Origin: Neisseria sp.
Lineage (GTDB): Bacteria > Pseudomonadota > Gammaproteobacteria > Burkholderiales > Neisseriaceae
Length of the DNA: 64,000 nucleotides
Assembly: GCF_030527965.1 (NCBI RefSeq)
Contig: NZ_JAUMZU010000006.1
Span: 1-64,000, forward strand
Reading direction: 5' to 3'
A model generated the notes under the pieces. The model was not told where the DNA came from and made no database searches. It saw nothing but the letters and a program-made list of their open reading frames with translations. Of this stretch, positions 29,697 to 38,574 are shown piece by piece (position 1 is the stretch's first letter; each line of letters begins with the position of its first letter). Made by a program: the position numbers and the translations under genes.

Positions 29697-30451
29697 AAAA
29701 TAGTCATTATTACCGTCGTTTTTTTGCTACGCTTTTCGGTTTTATATTATTCGGCGTGGCAGGCGTGTTGTTTAAAATCGCCTTGTTGCCCTATACCCTG
29801 AAAAGCACAAAAAACGACATTCCGCGCCAGATAGCGGCCCGAAAATTAATCGGGCGCGTGTGGAAATGGTTTGTCGGCTATCTGGTATGGTCGGGCGTGT
29901 TGAGCATAAGGTTCAACGGCTTGGAAAAACTCGGCCGACCAGGGCAATTGGTGCTGGCGAATCACCCTTCCTTGCTGGATGTGGTGATTATGATTGCCTA
30001 TGAGCCCAGAATGAATTGCCTTGTAAAACATGACTTGCTTAAAAATCCGACCATGAAAAGCCAGATTCTGGCCACAGGCTATATTCCGAACGACGAATCG
30101 ATGGAAATGGTAGAAGAGCTGGAAGCGGTGTTTAAAAGCGGCCAGAGTTTGCTGATTTTCCCCGAAGGCACACGCACCGGTTGGGATGGCCAGATAAAAT
30201 TGCATAGAGGCGCTGTCTCTGTCGGGTTGCGTAGTGCAGACATTATTACCCCCGTTTGTATCAAAATGAGCCCGCCTAATTTTAAAAAAGGCCAGCCTTG
30301 GTATAAAATTCCCCCCCGTACCATCCACTACGAAATTACCGTCGGCGAAGATATCGACCCGCAAGATTGGCTGGCCGAAAAGCCGTTACCCATTGCTGCC
30401 CGGCGGTTGAATGCTTATTTGCAAGATTATTTCATGCGAGAAACCCTATGA
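29693..30451 (+). CDS. 1-acyl-glycerol-3-phosphate acyltransferase-like protein (LPLAT, ApeD-like)
   Basis: A 252-residue membrane-associated acyltransferase with an N-terminal hydrophobic segment (about 10-33). The HX4D catalytic motif is NHPSLLD (H91, D96) and the acceptor-binding motif is FPEGTRT (156-162). In aryl polyene loci a LPLAT-family enzyme is thought to move the polyene to a lipid-type acceptor; that role is inferred from context. It is coupled to both neighbours by ATGA overlaps (29693-29696 and 30448-30451). Confidence 0.87.
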   Translation: MKNSHYYRRFFATLFGFILFGVAGVLFKIALLPYTLKSTKNDIPRQIAARKLIGRVWKWFVGYLVWSGVLSIRFNGLEKLGRPGQLVLANHPSLLDVVIMIAYEPRMNCLVKHDLLKNPTMKSQILATGYIPNDESMEMVEELEAVFKSGQSLLIFPEGTRTGWDGQIKLHRGAVSVGLRSADIITPVCIKMSPPNFKKGQPWYKIPPRTIHYEITVGEDIDPQDWLAEKPLPIAARRLNAYLQDYFMRETL

Positions 30452-30705
30452 CATTAGAAACACAAATCAAACAAATGATTATCGATAGCTTAGGCTTGGA
30501 AGACATCACTGCCGACGATATCGATACCGATGCCCCACTGTTCGGCGACGAAGGCTTAGGCCTGGATTCAGTAGATGCGCTGGAGCTGGGTTTGGCCGTG
30601 CAAAAAACGTTTGGCTTTCAGCTCGACGGCGAAAAAGACAACCTGCGCGAGCATTTTGCCAGTGTGAAAACCTTGGCCGACTTTATCCGCAGCCGCCAAG
30701 CTTAA
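30448..30705 (+). CDS. Acyl carrier protein (ApeE-like)
   Basis: An 85-residue ACP. The phosphopantetheine attachment serine is S41 in GLGLDSVDALELG. It is strongly acidic, as expected, with the typical helix pattern. It starts within the stop of the LPLAT gene. A longer frame opening at 30367 would overlap that gene and is not used. Two ACPs side by side are characteristic of aryl polyene loci and distinct from the single housekeeping acpP. Confidence 0.93.
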   Translation: MTLETQIKQMIIDSLGLEDITADDIDTDAPLFGDEGLGLDSVDALELGLAVQKTFGFQLDGEKDNLREHFASVKTLADFIRSRQA

Positions 30706-30717
30706 AAGGAGCCTGTG

Positions 30718-30963
30718 ATGACCGAACAAGAAATCCGTAAAATCCTGACCGATGCGTTAGTCAATTTATTTGAAATCGAACCCGAACGCATTAAGCCCGA
30801 CAACAATCTTTACGAAGATCTGGAAATCGACAGCATCGATGCCATCGATTTAATCGACCACATTAAACGCGAAACCGGCCGCAAACTGAAAGCGGAAGAT
30901 TTTCGCAACGTGCGCACGGTAGACGATGTGGTGCAAGCCGTATTGAATATCAAGCCGGAATAA
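30718..30963 (+). CDS. Acyl carrier protein (ApeF-like)
   Basis: An 81-residue second ACP with S39 in LEIDSIDAIDL as the 4'-phosphopantetheine site. It differs clearly from the first ACP (S41), so the two probably carry different chains or partners. AAGGAG at 30706-30711 is 6 bases from the ATG at 30718 (a GTG three bases before is a less likely start). Confidence 0.93.
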   Translation: MTEQEIRKILTDALVNLFEIEPERIKPDNNLYEDLEIDSIDAIDLIDHIKRETGRKLKAEDFRNVRTVDDVVQAVLNIKPE

Positions 30964-31077
30964 ATTCGGTTTGTGTTCTAGCGGCATAGTGGCAAAGCGG
31001 GCGTGGAAGCCCGCTGTTTTGCTATGTTGGAGCGGCAATCAAACAGATTTTCAGACAGGCTTTATTTAGATTTCATT

Positions 31078-31620
31078 ATGTTAAAACACATCGGCTCCAT
31101 TCTGCTGACCTTGCTGAGCATCGCTTATCCCTTGGTATGGTATTACGGCCGTAACGACGGCGCTTTTTTCTGGCTGGCGGCCGCTATGTGCGGCTTATGG
31201 CTGATTCGTGCGGCCATTCAGAAACCTCGCTCGCAGAAGGCTGTTTCGCTGCTGTTGGCGGCTTTTTTTGCCGTTGTGCTTCTTTTTAAGCGGCCCGATT
31301 CAATGTATTGGTATCCGGTTGCGGTTAATGTGCTGATGCTTGCCGTATTCGGCGCCAGTCTGTTTGCCGAGCAAACCGTTATCGAACGCCTCGCGCGCTT
31401 GCAGCATCCCGACTTGTCGCCGGCAGGCGTACGCCATACCCGCCGCGTTACCCAAATCTGGTGCGTTTTTTTTGTTTTCAATGCCGCTATGGCAGCAGGG
31501 CTGTTTTTAAGTGGCAAACACGATTGGTGGGCGCTTTATACCGGCGTGGTTTCCTATGTTTTGATGGGCGTGCTGTTTGCGGGAGAGTGGCTTTATCGGA
31601 AGATGGTGTTGAAGGTTTGA
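31078..31620 (+). CDS. COG4648-type membrane protein (ApeG-like)
   Basis: A 180-residue protein with five or six hydrophobic segments (LLTLLSIAYPLVWY, FFWLAAAMCGLWLI, AVSLLLAAFFAVVLLF, WYPVAVNVLMLAVFGASLF, IWCVFFVFNAAMAAGLFL, WWALYTGVVSYVLMGVLFAGEWLYR). It contains the Q-x-W-C-x-F-F-x-x-N motif (TQIWCVFFVFN) seen in the small membrane protein between the ACPs and the ligase of aryl polyene clusters. Its exact role is unknown. A DUS (near 31050-31061) lies just upstream; I use the ATG at 31078. Confidence 0.78.
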   Translation: MLKHIGSILLTLLSIAYPLVWYYGRNDGAFFWLAAAMCGLWLIRAAIQKPRSQKAVSLLLAAFFAVVLLFKRPDSMYWYPVAVNVLMLAVFGASLFAEQTVIERLARLQHPDLSPAGVRHTRRVTQIWCVFFVFNAAMAAGLFLSGKHDWWALYTGVVSYVLMGVLFAGEWLYRKMVLKV

Positions 31621-31624
31621 ATGG

Positions 31625-32416
31625 TTGTTAGCTTACCAAGTCGATTTAAAAAAAATTAAGGGGAATAAGTTGGAATTTATCACTGGTGTTTTGAAAGGCA
31701 TGTTCTTTTTCTGGGATCGGAAAAGCCTGAAAAAGAACTTCTTGGGTGAATTTGATCTCGCGGAAGAAGAGTTGGTTAAAATTCAGAATTTTCTTGATCA
31801 GATAGTTTTTGATGATCGGTTAAGCCATGAAGAACCAGATCAAAATAAGCAATATCAGCGTGCTCTGAAAAGACAAATCGAGCAGAAAAAAACGCCTTAT
31901 TTAAAAGAATTATCTGTTGAAGAATTGGATTTTCTGCTTGCACGGCAGATTGATATCGACGGCATAATGGATGTTATTTTTGCTAAAAGCAGCTCTGCCC
32001 AAGGATTGGCAGCCATTCTATGGAATGCCGAAGAGAAAAGGTATGAGCAGCGGCGTTATCCTGTCGCAAATCCCCAAAATACAGGCCAAAAAATATTCAG
32101 AAAACTCGGCTTTGAGGCTCATCAGAAAGTAGGATTTGCCATATTGTTCATCATCTCATTCATAATATGGTTTTTTTATATTTGGGCGTGTGGGGTAAGC
32201 TATGAATTAGGTGGCGTAACAATATTTCCTATTGTGGTGTTTTTAGTTGTTATTTCTTTGGCGCCTGTTTGTGTTTGTTTACCGGATGGCATTCATGATG
32301 CCGGTGTGAGGCTTCAGCAAGAAAAATATCAGGCTATTTTTCGAAGCATAGAAAATAATGGTTCCGCAACCAATATAGATAATATAAACAATAATTATGA
32401 TGAATCATCTCACTGA
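31625..32416 (+). CDS. AT-rich hypothetical membrane protein inserted in the aryl-polyene operon
   Basis: An unrecognised product of up to 263 residues. The first 170 are charged and helical (RKSLKKNFLGEFDLAEEEL, SVEELDFLLARQIDIDGIMDVIF); two hydrophobic segments follow (about 172-195 and 199-220), then an Asn-rich tail. The frame opens with TTG at 31625. A TTG at 31670 preceded by AAGGGG is a better start (248 residues). The DNA is clearly more AT-rich than its neighbours, yet its end overlaps the next gene by 17-20 bases, so it is cotranscribed. I know of no counterpart in standard aryl polyene loci. Codon use suggests a separate origin. Confidence 0.65.
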   Translation: MLAYQVDLKKIKGNKLEFITGVLKGMFFFWDRKSLKKNFLGEFDLAEEELVKIQNFLDQIVFDDRLSHEEPDQNKQYQRALKRQIEQKKTPYLKELSVEELDFLLARQIDIDGIMDVIFAKSSSAQGLAAILWNAEEKRYEQRRYPVANPQNTGQKIFRKLGFEAHQKVGFAILFIISFIIWFFYIWACGVSYELGGVTIFPIVVFLVVISLAPVCVCLPDGIHDAGVRLQQEKYQAIFRSIENNGSATNIDNINNNYDESSH

Positions 32417-34100
32417 AGTCTTATCCGACTCTCTTTCACAAACCGATCTGATTGCGACTCATCCCGATTGGCCGCGCGCGGATTTTAACCGTGCGGTTTT
32501 TCATGTGTCAGCCTGCTTGAGCAAACAACAAGCGCAGACGGTTGCTCTGTGGTTTGAAGATGCGGCTTTGTTTGCTTGCGCGGTGTTGGCTGCGTGGCAT
32601 GCGGGGGCGCGGGTTTTGCTGCCGCCTAATCTGGCGCGGGAGAATGTGGATTGGGGCGATACGGCGGATGCTTGGTTAACTGATGTGCCGGATGAGAAAG
32701 CGTTTGCAGCAATTTCAGACAGGCATCGTGTTTTGGATATTGGCGCTTTGCTGGAAAGTCTGCCTTCTGCAATGGAATCGGCTGGCGATTGGCGGATTCC
32801 GGCGCAGGCGGAAGCCTGTCTGAAAACGTCGGGTTCCAGCGGTGAGGCGCAGGTGGTGGTGAAAACAGCGGGGCAGATGCAGGCCGAAGCGCTGGCGTTG
32901 GCGGCGGCGCTGCCGTTTGGGCAGGATGCGCTCACGGTGGTGGGCAGCGTTAGCCCGCAGCATATGTATGGTTTTACATTTCGTTTTGCGCTGACGTTGA
33001 CGATGGGCTGGACAATCTACCGCTCGCAAAACGCGTATCCCGAAACGTTGTTGGCGGCTGCGGCCGCATATCCGAAATCGGTGTGGATTGCCAGCCCGGC
33101 TTTGTTGAGCCGATTGGGCGAAGCGCGCAACTGGCACTCGGTTGGCGGCAAGGTGGCGGGCATTGTTTCGGCGGGCGGTGTGTTGCCTGAGAGCACCGCT
33201 GATTTGCTGGAGAAGTATGCGGTGAGGCCGTTTGAGGTTTACGGCAGCACGGAAACCGGTGTGATTGCGTCGCGTTGTTTTGAGCGTGAGTGGCGGCCTT
33301 TTGAGGTGGTCGAAATCGGGCAGGATGATGAGGGTGCATTGTGGGCGCAATCGCCTTGGACGGAGGGCCGTTTTCAAACGGCCGATATGGTTTTGCGGCA
33401 GGGAAACGGCTTTTCATTGCTCGGCCGGAAAGACCGCGTGATTAAATTTGAGGATAAACGGGTGTCGCTAAATCAAATCGAGCAGGATCTGCTTACGCAC
33501 GAATGGGTTGCCGATGCTTATTGCGGCCAACATCCGCAGCACAGGCGCATTGCCGTGTGGGCGGCCTTGAGCGAAGCAGGTATCGCCGCTTTGCAGGAAA
33601 AAGGTCGTGCGGAAGTGGTGGCCGCGCTGAAGCAGCATTTGGCGGCAACACAGGATACGGTTGCTTTGCCGCGTTATTGGCGTTTCACGGATATGCTGCC
33701 GCGTAACGCGCAATCGAAAATCACCGCTGCTGATTTTCAACACGCTTTTGTCGAAGCGTTAACCGAGCCGGTATGGCGGCAATGCCTGTCTGAAAACCCA
33801 GAAATTCATCGTTTTGAGAGCCGTGTTCCTTTGGATTTGGTGTATTTCGGCGGGCATTTTGCCAATTTTCCGCTGGTGCCGGGTGTGGTCGAGCTGCAAT
33901 GGGTAAGCGATTTAGCCGCCCGTTTCGATTGGGGAAGGCGCAGCATCGTTCGGGTGGAAAATTTGAAATATCAACAGTTTATGCGCCCGAATGATCAAGT
34001 GTTTGCCGAGTTGAAATACGATGCTGAAAAGGAAAAGCTGACGTTTAAGCTGCTGGGAACGGAAGCTGTGTTTGCTTCAGGCCGGATGGTGTTCGGTTGA
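32397..34100 (+). CDS. Acyl-CoA/ACP synthetase fused to a hotdog dehydratase domain (ApeH-ApeI fusion)
   Basis: 567 residues. Residues 1 to about 450 form an adenylating enzyme (ANL family): P-loop TSGSSG (144-149), YGSTETG (about 282-288) and LGRKDRVIKFEDKRVSL. Residues about 470-567 form a hotdog domain (FGGHFANFPLVPGVVELQWV, then LKYQQFMRPNDQVF) of the FabA/FabZ-like dehydratase type with the GHF...PVxPG motif. In aryl polyene loci these two functions are usually two genes, apeH and apeI, in this same order. It would activate the starter acid and help dehydrate. It contains three DUS (32714-32725, 32813-32824, 33783-33794). Confidence 0.87.
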   Translation: MMNHLTEVLSDSLSQTDLIATHPDWPRADFNRAVFHVSACLSKQQAQTVALWFEDAALFACAVLAAWHAGARVLLPPNLARENVDWGDTADAWLTDVPDEKAFAAISDRHRVLDIGALLESLPSAMESAGDWRIPAQAEACLKTSGSSGEAQVVVKTAGQMQAEALALAAALPFGQDALTVVGSVSPQHMYGFTFRFALTLTMGWTIYRSQNAYPETLLAAAAAYPKSVWIASPALLSRLGEARNWHSVGGKVAGIVSAGGVLPESTADLLEKYAVRPFEVYGSTETGVIASRCFEREWRPFEVVEIGQDDEGALWAQSPWTEGRFQTADMVLRQGNGFSLLGRKDRVIKFEDKRVSLNQIEQDLLTHEWVADAYCGQHPQHRRIAVWAALSEAGIAALQEKGRAEVVAALKQHLAATQDTVALPRYWRFTDMLPRNAQSKITAADFQHAFVEALTEPVWRQCLSENPEIHRFESRVPLDLVYFGGHFANFPLVPGVVELQWVSDLAARFDWGRRSIVRVENLKYQQFMRPNDQVFAELKYDAEKEKLTFKLLGTEAVFASGRMVFG

Positions 34101-34143
34101 TTTGCAGCACTTTGAAAAATAAATAGCGTTGGATGAAGCATTA

Positions 34144-34183
34144 AAAATGCCTGTCTGAAAAATCGGTTTCAGACAGGCATTTT
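34144..34183. terminator. DUS inverted-repeat terminator at the end of the aryl-polyene half-operon
   Basis: A 17-bp perfect stem (34144-34160 and 34167-34183) follows the last gene, so no further aryl-polyene gene is read downstream. Confidence 0.86.
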
Positions 34184-34195
34184 GCTATCGGCGGC

Positions 34196-35536
34196 TTATA
34201 TCAAGATGGGAGCAATAATGAAGCCCAAGATAACCGCGAAGGTAATGGAGAGCAGACCGGGAATAAAAAAACCGTGGTTGAAAACGAATTTGCCGATTCG
34301 CGTGCTGCCGGTATCGTCCATTTGCACGGCGCCAAGCAAGGTCGGGTAGGTGGGCAATACGAATAAGGCCGATACCGCGGCAAAACTGGCAACCAGAATA
34401 TAAACGTCTTTGGTGTTTTCCGGAGTGATACCCAAGGCCAGTATCACCGCAGGCATCAGCGCCTTGGCGGTGGCGGCTTGAGAATAAAGCAGCATGCTGG
34501 CGAAAAAGAGCGCTACGGCCAGCAGCCAAGGATAGGAAGATACCAGATTGGCAGCCGTGGCCTGAATGGCCTCGATGTGTGTTGAAACGAAAGTATCGCC
34601 CAGCCATGCAACACCTAAAACGCATACGCAGGCAGACATGCCGGATTTGAATGTCGGCATATCCAGAATCTTGTCGGTTTTCAGCTTGCAGGTCATCACG
34701 ATAATGGCGGCGATGGCCATCATAAAGCTGATAATGGCACCGTCGCGCGGTAATACCGGTTTTTCAACCAAACCGGCTGCCGGCGAAATGGCGCAGGCAT
34801 ACAGGACGACCAATAAAACCCCGACGGCAAAAATCTGCACCGAACGTTTGGCTGTGGCGGGCAAGGCTTCCTGAGATTCTTCGGTTTGCGGCGGAGCAAC
34901 CAAACCGGCAGCCAGGCGCTCTTGATAAATCGGGTCTTTGGATAAATCGAGCTTGCCGAATAAATTAACCAAAAGTGAGGCCAGCATGCAGGCAGCGTAA
35001 GTGCTGGAGAGCCAAATCAGCAGCAATTTGGGATAGCTGACGCCAAGCGGTTCGAGCAGGCCGCTCATAAATACAACGGCCGCGCTGACGGGCGAGGCGG
35101 TAATGGCAATTTGAGAAGACACAACGGCAAGGCTCAGCGGGGCAGAAGGCTTGATATTTTCGCCTTTGGCCACTTCGACGATAACCGGCATCATGGAAAA
35201 TGCGGTGTGCCCGGTGCCGGCAAGAATGGTTAGGAAATAGGTGACGGTGGGTGCGAGGAAATTAATATTTTTAGGATTTTTGCGCAATATTCTTTCCGCA
35301 ATGCGAACCATATAATCCAAACCGCCGGCCAGTTGCATGGCGGCAATGGCCGAAATAACCGACATGATGATGAGAATAACGTCAAACGGAATTTTTCCCG
35401 GGGTAATTTGCAAACCCAAAGCCAGCACGGCCACGCCCAATCCGCCGGTAAAACCGATGGCGATGCCCCCCAAACGTACGCCCAAAAAAATGGCGCCTAA
35501 AAGCACGATGAGCTGTAAAATCAAATGAATATCCAT
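34196..35536 (-). CDS. dcuB: Anaerobic C4-dicarboxylate transporter (DcuA/DcuB family)
   Basis: Exchanges fumarate, malate or aspartate for succinate across the inner membrane. The 446-residue length equals E. coli DcuB (DcuA is 433). It has about 12 hydrophobic segments. Family motifs include RLGGIAIGFTGGLGV, the conserved TGHTAFSMMPVIVEVAK and SSQIAITASPVSAAVVF, and the C-terminal YPTLLGAVQMDDTGSTRIGKF. The DcuA/DcuB choice is based on length only. It is monocistronic, between DUS terminators on both sides. Confidence 0.9.
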   Translation of the reverse strand: MDIHLILQLIVLLGAIFLGVRLGGIAIGFTGGLGVAVLALGLQITPGKIPFDVILIIMSVISAIAAMQLAGGLDYMVRIAERILRKNPKNINFLAPTVTYFLTILAGTGHTAFSMMPVIVEVAKGENIKPSAPLSLAVVSSQIAITASPVSAAVVFMSGLLEPLGVSYPKLLLIWLSSTYAACMLASLLVNLFGKLDLSKDPIYQERLAAGLVAPPQTEESQEALPATAKRSVQIFAVGVLLVVLYACAISPAAGLVEKPVLPRDGAIISFMMAIAAIIVMTCKLKTDKILDMPTFKSGMSACVCVLGVAWLGDTFVSTHIEAIQATAANLVSSYPWLLAVALFFASMLLYSQAATAKALMPAVILALGITPENTKDVYILVASFAAVSALFVLPTYPTLLGAVQMDDTGSTRIGKFVFNHGFFIPGLLSITFAVILGFIIAPILI

Positions 35537-35609
35537 AATCTGCCTTGAAAAGGTTATTTAATAATATTTAATATCATATCACATAGTTATACAGAATACT
35601 GTGCAATAA

Positions 35610-35640
35610 AATGCCTGTCTGATGATTTCAGACAGGCATT
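35610..35640. terminator. DUS inverted-repeat terminator
   Basis: A 13-bp stem (35610-35622 and 35628-35640) after the sulfate-binding gene and before dcu, both on the minus strand; the left DUS lacks its last two A bases. Confidence 0.75.
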
Positions 35641-35669
35641 ATTACAATCAAACGCTTCGCAAGCCCGGA

Positions 35670-36713
35670 TTATTTGGAATGAGTGGTGAGTTGGTCGAAG
35701 ACACCGCCGTCGGCAAAATATTTTTTCATAATCTCATCCCACGGGCCGAATACATCGGTGGGGCGGAAGGTTTCCACCGGCGGGAAAACTTTTTCGTTGG
35801 CTGCCAGCACTTCCGCATTGGCCGGGCGCAGATACAGTTTGGCGCCCAATTCTTGCGCCGGTTTGCTCCATAAATCGTTCAGATATTCGGTGGCGGCTTC
35901 TGTGGTGCCTTTTTTGTTGGTAACGCTGCTTACCACCGCCACCGGGCTTTCCATCAATACCGAGTATTGCGGATATACGATTTCAAACTCTCCTGCACCG
36001 AATTGTTTGGCTGCCAGATTGGCTTCGTTTTCAAAGGTAACCAGCACGTCGCCGATGTTTCGTTGAACGAAAGTTGTGGTTGCCGCTCGGCCGCCGTTTT
36101 CAAAAACAGGAACGTTTTGCAAAAGTTTATCCATATATTCGCGTGCTTTGGCATCATTGTTGGCATTGGCTTTGAGAGCGTAGCCGTATGCGGCGAGGAA
36201 GGTGTAACGGCCGTTACCGGTGGTTTTCGGATTGGCGATAACCACTTTCAGATTGTCACGTGCCAAATCGGCCCAATCTTTGATGTGTTGCGGATTGCCT
36301 TTGCGTACCAGAAAAACCGTGATGCTGGTAAAAGGCACCGAGCTGTTGGGGAATTTCTGCTGCCAATCGGCAGAGACCAGCCCTTTTTTGACCAGTAGAT
36401 TGATGTCGGAACTTTGGTTCATGGTAACCACATCCGCTTGCAAGCCGTTGGCTACCGCCAGAGCCTGCTTGCTCGAGCCACCGTGAGATTGCTGCACGTT
36501 GATGGTGGTACCGGCGTGTTTGTCTTGATAGGCCTTAACGAAAATCGGGTTGTAATCTTTATAAAAATCACGCGATACATCATAGGAAACGTTGAATAGT
36601 GTCAGATGATCGCCGCCAGACAAACCAGACGAAGCCGCTTGGTTTTCGGTTTTGGGCGAACAAGCCGCCAAAGTGGAAGCAGTAAGCAAAACAAGCAGAG
36701 ATTTCAGATACAT
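35670..36713 (-). CDS. sbp: Sulfate/thiosulfate-binding lipoprotein
   Basis: A periplasmic solute-binding protein of the CysP/Sbp family. The 347 residues start with a lipoprotein signal, lipobox LAAC (Cys18), unlike the soluble E. coli homologues. NVSYDVSRDFYKDYN, QSHGGSSKQALAVANGLQADVV, NPKTTGNGRYTFLAAYGYAL and TFENEANLA are the sulfate-site segments. No cysTWA permease/ATPase genes are adjacent, so it must work with a transporter encoded elsewhere. Confidence 0.93.
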   Translation of the reverse strand: MYLKSLLVLLTASTLAACSPKTENQAASSGLSGGDHLTLFNVSYDVSRDFYKDYNPIFVKAYQDKHAGTTINVQQSHGGSSKQALAVANGLQADVVTMNQSSDINLLVKKGLVSADWQQKFPNSSVPFTSITVFLVRKGNPQHIKDWADLARDNLKVVIANPKTTGNGRYTFLAAYGYALKANANNDAKAREYMDKLLQNVPVFENGGRAATTTFVQRNIGDVLVTFENEANLAAKQFGAGEFEIVYPQYSVLMESPVAVVSSVTNKKGTTEAATEYLNDLWSKPAQELGAKLYLRPANAEVLAANEKVFPPVETFRPTDVFGPWDEIMKKYFADGGVFDQLTTHSK

Positions 36714-36907
36714 GATCGTATTCCTTAAAGAAATTTTGCTTATTGTAAAGAAATGGTAAGTTGAAAGGAAAGAACGAATGATTGTTTACTAATATCCGCC
36801 GGTTATAAGTTGTTTATGCCTGAAGCGCCGCAAGCGGCTTTGGTGCCCGTTAAGACAAGCATCTAAAAAAATGCTATGCTTTAACCTTTTACATTGCTCC
36901 CGATAAT

Positions 36908-38491
36908 ATGAAAAAGCTAATTGCCATCGGTGCTTCGGGCCTGGTTATCGCGCTTGCCGCCGTGTTCGGCGGTGCCCCTTATTTGCTTGGAAAGAAAGCC
37001 GAACAGGCGTTGGACGAGCAGCAGCAGATGCTTGCCAAGGCCAGCTTTCTGACTGTTGAATCCCATCAATACGAACGCGGTTGGTTTGGCGCCACAGAAA
37101 CCACTGTGGTGCGGCTTAATCCGGCCTTGTTGAAAAATGCGCAGCAATATCTGCCGGATAATCTGAAAACGATTCTGAACGAGCCGGTGACTATTGTGAA
37201 CCATGTCAAACACGGCCCGTTTGCCGATGGCTTCACGCCGGTAAGCGCCAAAGTGGAAACCGAGTTTAAATATCATCCGGAAACGGAAAAGGCGCTGAAA
37301 CGTTTCTTCGGCGACCAGCGCCCGCTGACGCTGACCAATGTGATTCGTTTGGATGGCTCGGGCCAGCTGCAGGCCAGCGTTCCGGCATTCGATTATGAAG
37401 AGCTTTCCGGCATCAAACTGAATTGGAAAGGCTTGAGCGGCACCACGGAATACAGCTCCGGCTGGTCTGATTACCGCCACAGCTATCATGCGCCCGCCTT
37501 ATTGGCCAAACTGGCCGACAAGGGCGATATCGGGTTGGAAAATTTGCAAATCGATACGCAAACTCAAGATGGCAAAAGCCAGCTTTCGTTGGGCAGCAGC
37601 AGCTTTAAAATCGACAAATTCGCCATCGAATGGAAAGAGGGCGTTGATTATCATGTTAAGCTGAATGAGTTAATCAATCTGGTTACTGATTTGCAGATAG
37701 GCGCATTTATCAATCCGACCGGCCAGATTGCACCTTCTAAAATTGCGGTTGATAAATTGCAGTTTGATACCAAAATGCAGGAAAACGGCGGTTGGATTAA
37801 TAGCGAAGGTCGGTTCCGTTTTGCCAATTTGGCTTACGGCGAAGAGAAATACGGGCCGCTTGATATTGATGTGGCCGCGGAGCATTTGGATGCCAAGAGC
37901 CTGCTGGTACTGAAGAATAAAATGGCCGAGGCTACTTCGAAGGAAATGAGCGGCCAGCAAGTTCAGGATATGCTGATTCAGGCGGCGAAAACCGATGCGG
38001 TGGGCCTGTTTACCAATAATCCGGTGATTAAAGTGCGCACGTTTGACTTGCAGATGCCGCAAGGCAAGGTGCAATCGAGCGGTGAATTGAGCTTTAGCGG
38101 ATTGGTTGCGGCCGACTTAAACGATTTTAACTCGCTGGTTAAGAAAACCCGCGCTGATTTTAAAATTCAGGTGCCGCAAAAATTGTTGGAAAACTTGGCA
38201 ATCCACCAAGCGCGCAATGTGTTCAGTGTTAACCCGGAGGATGCCGCCGAGGGGAAAGCCAGCTTGGATGATATCAATGAAACGCTGCGCCTGATGGTGG
38301 AAAACACCATTATTTCGATGAATCGGGAAGGTTATATTAAGGTAAACAACGGCGATATCAGCACACAGGCGGCTTTAAAAGACGGCCATCTTCTGCTCAA
38401 TGGCAAACAGCTGCAAAGCGAACCGGATGACATGGATTTGGAAGGCATCGGCGATGCCGCCGCTTCCGAAGCGTCTGCTCCTAAGCCGTAA
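36908..38491 (+). CDS. YdgA/DUF945-family protein
   Basis: A 527-residue envelope protein with a single N-terminal hydrophobic segment (about 5-27; KKLIAIGASGLVIALAAVFGGAPYLLG) and a long periplasmic part. YERGWFGATETTVVRL is the family's diagnostic motif near residue 57. The rest matches the DUF945 layout (repeated G-D/GPFADG segments and an N-terminal lipid-transfer-like region). The function is unknown in Neisseria; the E. coli homologue is a non-essential inner-membrane protein. The C-terminus is Ala/Ser/Glu-rich. It is monocistronic, with no partner evident. Confidence 0.82.
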   Translation: MKKLIAIGASGLVIALAAVFGGAPYLLGKKAEQALDEQQQMLAKASFLTVESHQYERGWFGATETTVVRLNPALLKNAQQYLPDNLKTILNEPVTIVNHVKHGPFADGFTPVSAKVETEFKYHPETEKALKRFFGDQRPLTLTNVIRLDGSGQLQASVPAFDYEELSGIKLNWKGLSGTTEYSSGWSDYRHSYHAPALLAKLADKGDIGLENLQIDTQTQDGKSQLSLGSSSFKIDKFAIEWKEGVDYHVKLNELINLVTDLQIGAFINPTGQIAPSKIAVDKLQFDTKMQENGGWINSEGRFRFANLAYGEEKYGPLDIDVAAEHLDAKSLLVLKNKMAEATSKEMSGQQVQDMLIQAAKTDAVGLFTNNPVIKVRTFDLQMPQGKVQSSGELSFSGLVAADLNDFNSLVKKTRADFKIQVPQKLLENLAIHQARNVFSVNPEDAAEGKASLDDINETLRLMVENTIISMNREGYIKVNNGDISTQAALKDGHLLLNGKQLQSEPDDMDLEGIGDAAASEASAPKP

Positions 38492-38518
38492 CTTCTGATT
38501 AACCGATTTACCATTAAG

Positions 38519-38551
38519 AAAGCCTGTCTGAAAATTTTCAGACAGGCTTTT
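38519..38551. terminator. DUS inverted-repeat terminator
   Basis: A perfect 16-bp stem (AAAGCCTGTCTGAAAA and its complement) with almost no loop, between the convergent YdgA-like gene and glgP. Confidence 0.84.
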
Positions 38552-38574
38552 TCATTATCAGGCCGAAGATTTGC

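Noticed and set aside
30367-30447. N-terminal extension of the first acyl carrier protein
   Set aside because: Lies inside the LPLAT gene; the true ATG overlaps that gene's stop and gives a normal ACP length.
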